Shown here one piece after another: positions 23,829-25,227 of a stretch of DNA of 25,227 nucleotides. The stretch's first letter is position 1. Each line of letters begins with the position of its first letter. Under the pieces are notes generated by a model, which saw nothing but the letters and a program-made list of their open reading frames with translations, was not told the origin of the DNA and made no database searches. The stretch comes from a virus. The position numbers and the translations under genes are program-made. The stretch covers positions 1 to 25,227 of IMG/VR virus record IMGVR_UViG_3300021440_000111. One strand, 5' to 3'.

Positions 23829-24757
23829 CCCCCCTGGACGCGCAGCTGGCGCCGGTCATATCGGTGTTGGGTAGGGGCGGCAGGGTCCTGCCAGTGTCTG
23901 GCGACTATGCTGCCAGCCAGGTAGCATGCAGTTTGCCTACAGCGCGCCGAGACGGCGCAAATAAAAACAATGTGCTGTCTGCGCTGGGGCACCTGCTGAG
24001 TGGTCACGCGACGGACGGATTGCGACTCGGTCGGGGGGTATTCGACGATTTCAGCGCTTCGGGATTCGTGAGCTCTGGCGGTGTGTGGTCAGTCGCTTCT
24101 GACGGAGGAGGCCCCGGAAACGGACAGAGCGATCACCTGTCGACCGGAATTGCGAGCTGGAGACCTGATGGACTTGGCGTGCTAAAGTGGTCACAGGATA
24201 ACGACTCGTTTGGTAGCTGGGAGATACTGACAGGCACTACAGTTGTCGCGTCGGGCGGAGTAATCCGTGTAGCCGTACCAGTCGGATCGTGGCCTACCGG
24301 ATCGCGCAAAGCGATCCGAATGGTTTGCCGAGTACGTGTCCCACAGTTCTACCCAGGATCACTCGGTGTGTTTGCCGGATTAACCCTTGCGTCATCCAAC
24401 GGGCAGGCGTCAACATCTATAGCAGATAAACAGGCAGGGTTCCATTTTGATGGCGTCCAGGCCACACATGGGATGCATCAGGTTATGGTCACGACCGGCA
24501 GCGGGACCGTTACAACCAGGATGGCTCCGTTTGCGGTTGAGACGTTCGACTTTGCGATAACATACAGCCCAACATATGGGCTGCATATGCGATCCCAGTG
24601 GGCAGACGGACCGGGTGGTGAGTATGAGGTTGCGGACACGTCGGCACTATCGACACAAGCGCTGGCCTTCGTAGTCGCCGCAAAGTCTCAAATAACCACC
24701 AACTCAGTGATCGCTGCAGTAGATTATGTAGGTTACCAGTTGCTAGACATTGCGTGA
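23825..24757 (+). CDS. Tail fibre-like protein, paralogue B
   Basis: A 310-residue protein with the same start motif as its upstream neighbour (VISVLGRGGRVLPVSGDYAASQV) and the same order: a helical linker with xxLxxLxxLL-type leucines, then FDDFSASGFVSSGGVWSV and a beta region ending AAVDYVGYQLLDIA, where the neighbour ends CVRVDYCELGLML. Both look derived from one duplicated ancestor. Likely role: an alternative or partner receptor-binding protein on the tail. The ATG overlaps the previous stop as ATGA. Confidence 0.65.
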   Translation: MTPLDAQLAPVISVLGRGGRVLPVSGDYAASQVACSLPTARRDGANKNNVLSALGHLLSGHATDGLRLGRGVFDDFSASGFVSSGGVWSVASDGGGPGNGQSDHLSTGIASWRPDGLGVLKWSQDNDSFGSWEILTGTTVVASGGVIRVAVPVGSWPTGSRKAIRMVCRVRVPQFYPGSLGVFAGLTLASSNGQASTSIADKQAGFHFDGVQATHGMHQVMVTTGSGTVTTRMAPFAVETFDFAITYSPTYGLHMRSQWADGPGGEYEVADTSALSTQALAFVVAAKSQITTNSVIAAVDYVGYQLLDIA

Positions 24758-24763
24758 GGACAC

Positions 24764-24976
24764 ATGACCGACGAACCCAACACCATTATCCCGCCACCGT
24801 TAACCAAGCTCGACCGGCAAACCGCCGTCGAGATGACGATCGCAAGCGCGCTGCGGATCAGCTCGACAGCGGCCCAGATAGCGGGCCTTGCGGAGCAGAT
24901 GGCTGCCGAGGTGCGCAGTCTCGGCGAGTCATGCGAGCTAGTCGCGGACTGCCTCACCTCGCCGGGGCTGCAGTGA
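24764..24976 (+). CDS. Small helical protein, unknown
   Basis: A 70-residue protein with GAGGA at 24756-24760, just before its ATG. After a Pro-rich start (NTIIPPPLTKLDRQ) it is one long amphipathic helix (AVEMTIASALRISSTAAQIA, then GLAEQMAAEVRSLGESCELV). There is no signal peptide or membrane segment. The next small protein has a similar helix. Position between fibre genes and a possible endolysin gene suggests a virion or lysis accessory role, but there is no direct evidence. Confidence 0.45.
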   Translation: MTDEPNTIIPPPLTKLDRQTAVEMTIASALRISSTAAQIAGLAEQMAAEVRSLGESCELVADCLTSPGLQ

Positions 24977-25146
24977 TTGCGGCATCACTGCGTGATGATC
25001 TGAGCGCGACAGCTCGGGCTCTCGATGCAACGGCGGCGCGCATGCGGTTCGTATCTGCTCAGATGGCTGAGTTGGCGAACGACCTCCGGGAGCGCCAGGG
25101 ACCGCCGTCATCGCGCCGCGATTGCCCGCTGGAGGTACACCCATGA
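24973..25146 (+). CDS. Small helical protein, unknown
   Basis: A 57-residue protein starting at a GTG that overlaps the previous stop (GTGA), and whose stop overlaps the next ATG (ATGA). It is mainly one helix (ASLRDDLSATARALDATAAR, then MRFVSAQMAELANDLRERQG) followed by a basic, Pro/Ser-rich end. It resembles its neighbour in helix plan. It is short, so a chance frame is possible, but both junctions match the coupling style of the operon. Confidence 0.45.
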   Translation: MIAASLRDDLSATARALDATAARMRFVSAQMAELANDLRERQGPPSSRRDCPLEVHP

Positions 25147-25227
25147 TTGAGCCAATCCCCATGGTTCGCGCTGTTAACTACACGGTTGCAGAGCGAACTG
25201 ATATCCGCCTGATCGTTATAGATCGGA
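25143..25227 (+). CDS. Start of a possible amidase-type endolysin (cut by window edge)
   Basis: Only 28 codons are visible (MIEPIPMVRAVNYTVAERTD, then IRLIVIDR). The pattern of a short lead, then Ala-x-Asn-Tyr/Phe-Thr...Arg and RLIVI resembles the start of phage N-acetylmuramoyl-L-alanine amidases (Amidase_2), where the next residue is normally a zinc-binding His. Here it is Asp. The gene starts in ATGA with the small gene before it. The call is tentative, since only the beginning can be read. Confidence 0.35.
   Translation, partial: MIEPIPMVRAVNYTVAERTDIRLIVIDR

Noticed and set aside
1-25227. CRISPR array, tRNA, insertion sequence or attachment site
   Set aside because: No regularly spaced repeats, no cloverleaf-like sequence, no transposase and no integrase seen; intergenic space is minimal.

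Overview
The window is part of the genome of a contractile-tailed double-stranded DNA phage, or of a prophage copy, carrying the packaging, head, tail, baseplate and tail-fibre genes. The head module is of the phage Mu type: DUF935-like portal, gpI-like protease/scaffold, gpT-like major capsid protein and gp36-like connector. The tail has a sheath, tube, chaperone pair with a frameshift, tape measure, baseplate hub/spike, W-like and J-like proteins. Apart from one gene, everything lies on the + strand and is packed with stop/start overlaps of the ATGA, GTGA or TAATG kind. No host gene, tRNA, CRISPR, IS element, integrase or transposase is visible. The host cannot be named. GC is mid-50s by eye, and CTAG is not depleted, which differs from typical enterobacteria.

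Layout: 1-117 end of an upstream gene; 120-767 probable small terminase; 764-2317 SF2 helicase with a zinc knuckle; 2375-3826 large terminase; 3747-5384 portal on the MINUS strand, carrying an extra N-terminal helix-turn-helix; 5377-5471 palindromic, AT-rich divergent control region; 5472-8103 protease/scaffold, decoration protein and major capsid; 8225-9833 connector and tail-completion genes; 9849-12289 sheath and tube; 12311-12906 tail assembly chaperone with a -1 frameshift site; 12920-15013 tape measure; 15010-19081 baseplate; 19078-24757 tail fibre/tip genes including an SGNH-hydrolase-like protein with a 60-bp tandem repeat; 24764-25146 two small helical proteins; 25143 to the edge, the start of a possible endolysin.

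How it works together: the terminase pair cuts and packs DNA through the portal into a capsid built from gpT-like subunits on a scaffold matured by the gpI-like protease. Connector proteins close the head. The tail is a tube polymerised along the tape measure, wrapped by the sheath and ended by a baseplate that carries several adhesin-like proteins.

The most unusual element is the portal locus. A structural gene is inverted against the whole late operon, begins with a DNA-binding-type HTH, and has three alternating TGGGTCAT half-sites (a 14-bp and a 22-bp perfect palindrome, overlapping) exactly over its start codon. I propose that this is a self-regulated portal switch, which I do not recognise from known phages. 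Other signals are a roughly sevenfold excess of the palindrome GTTAAC (about 35 sites counted), a helicase set between the terminase genes, and a perfect GGGAAAA slippery heptamer in the tail chaperone gene. No gap longer than 300 bases lacks a gene.
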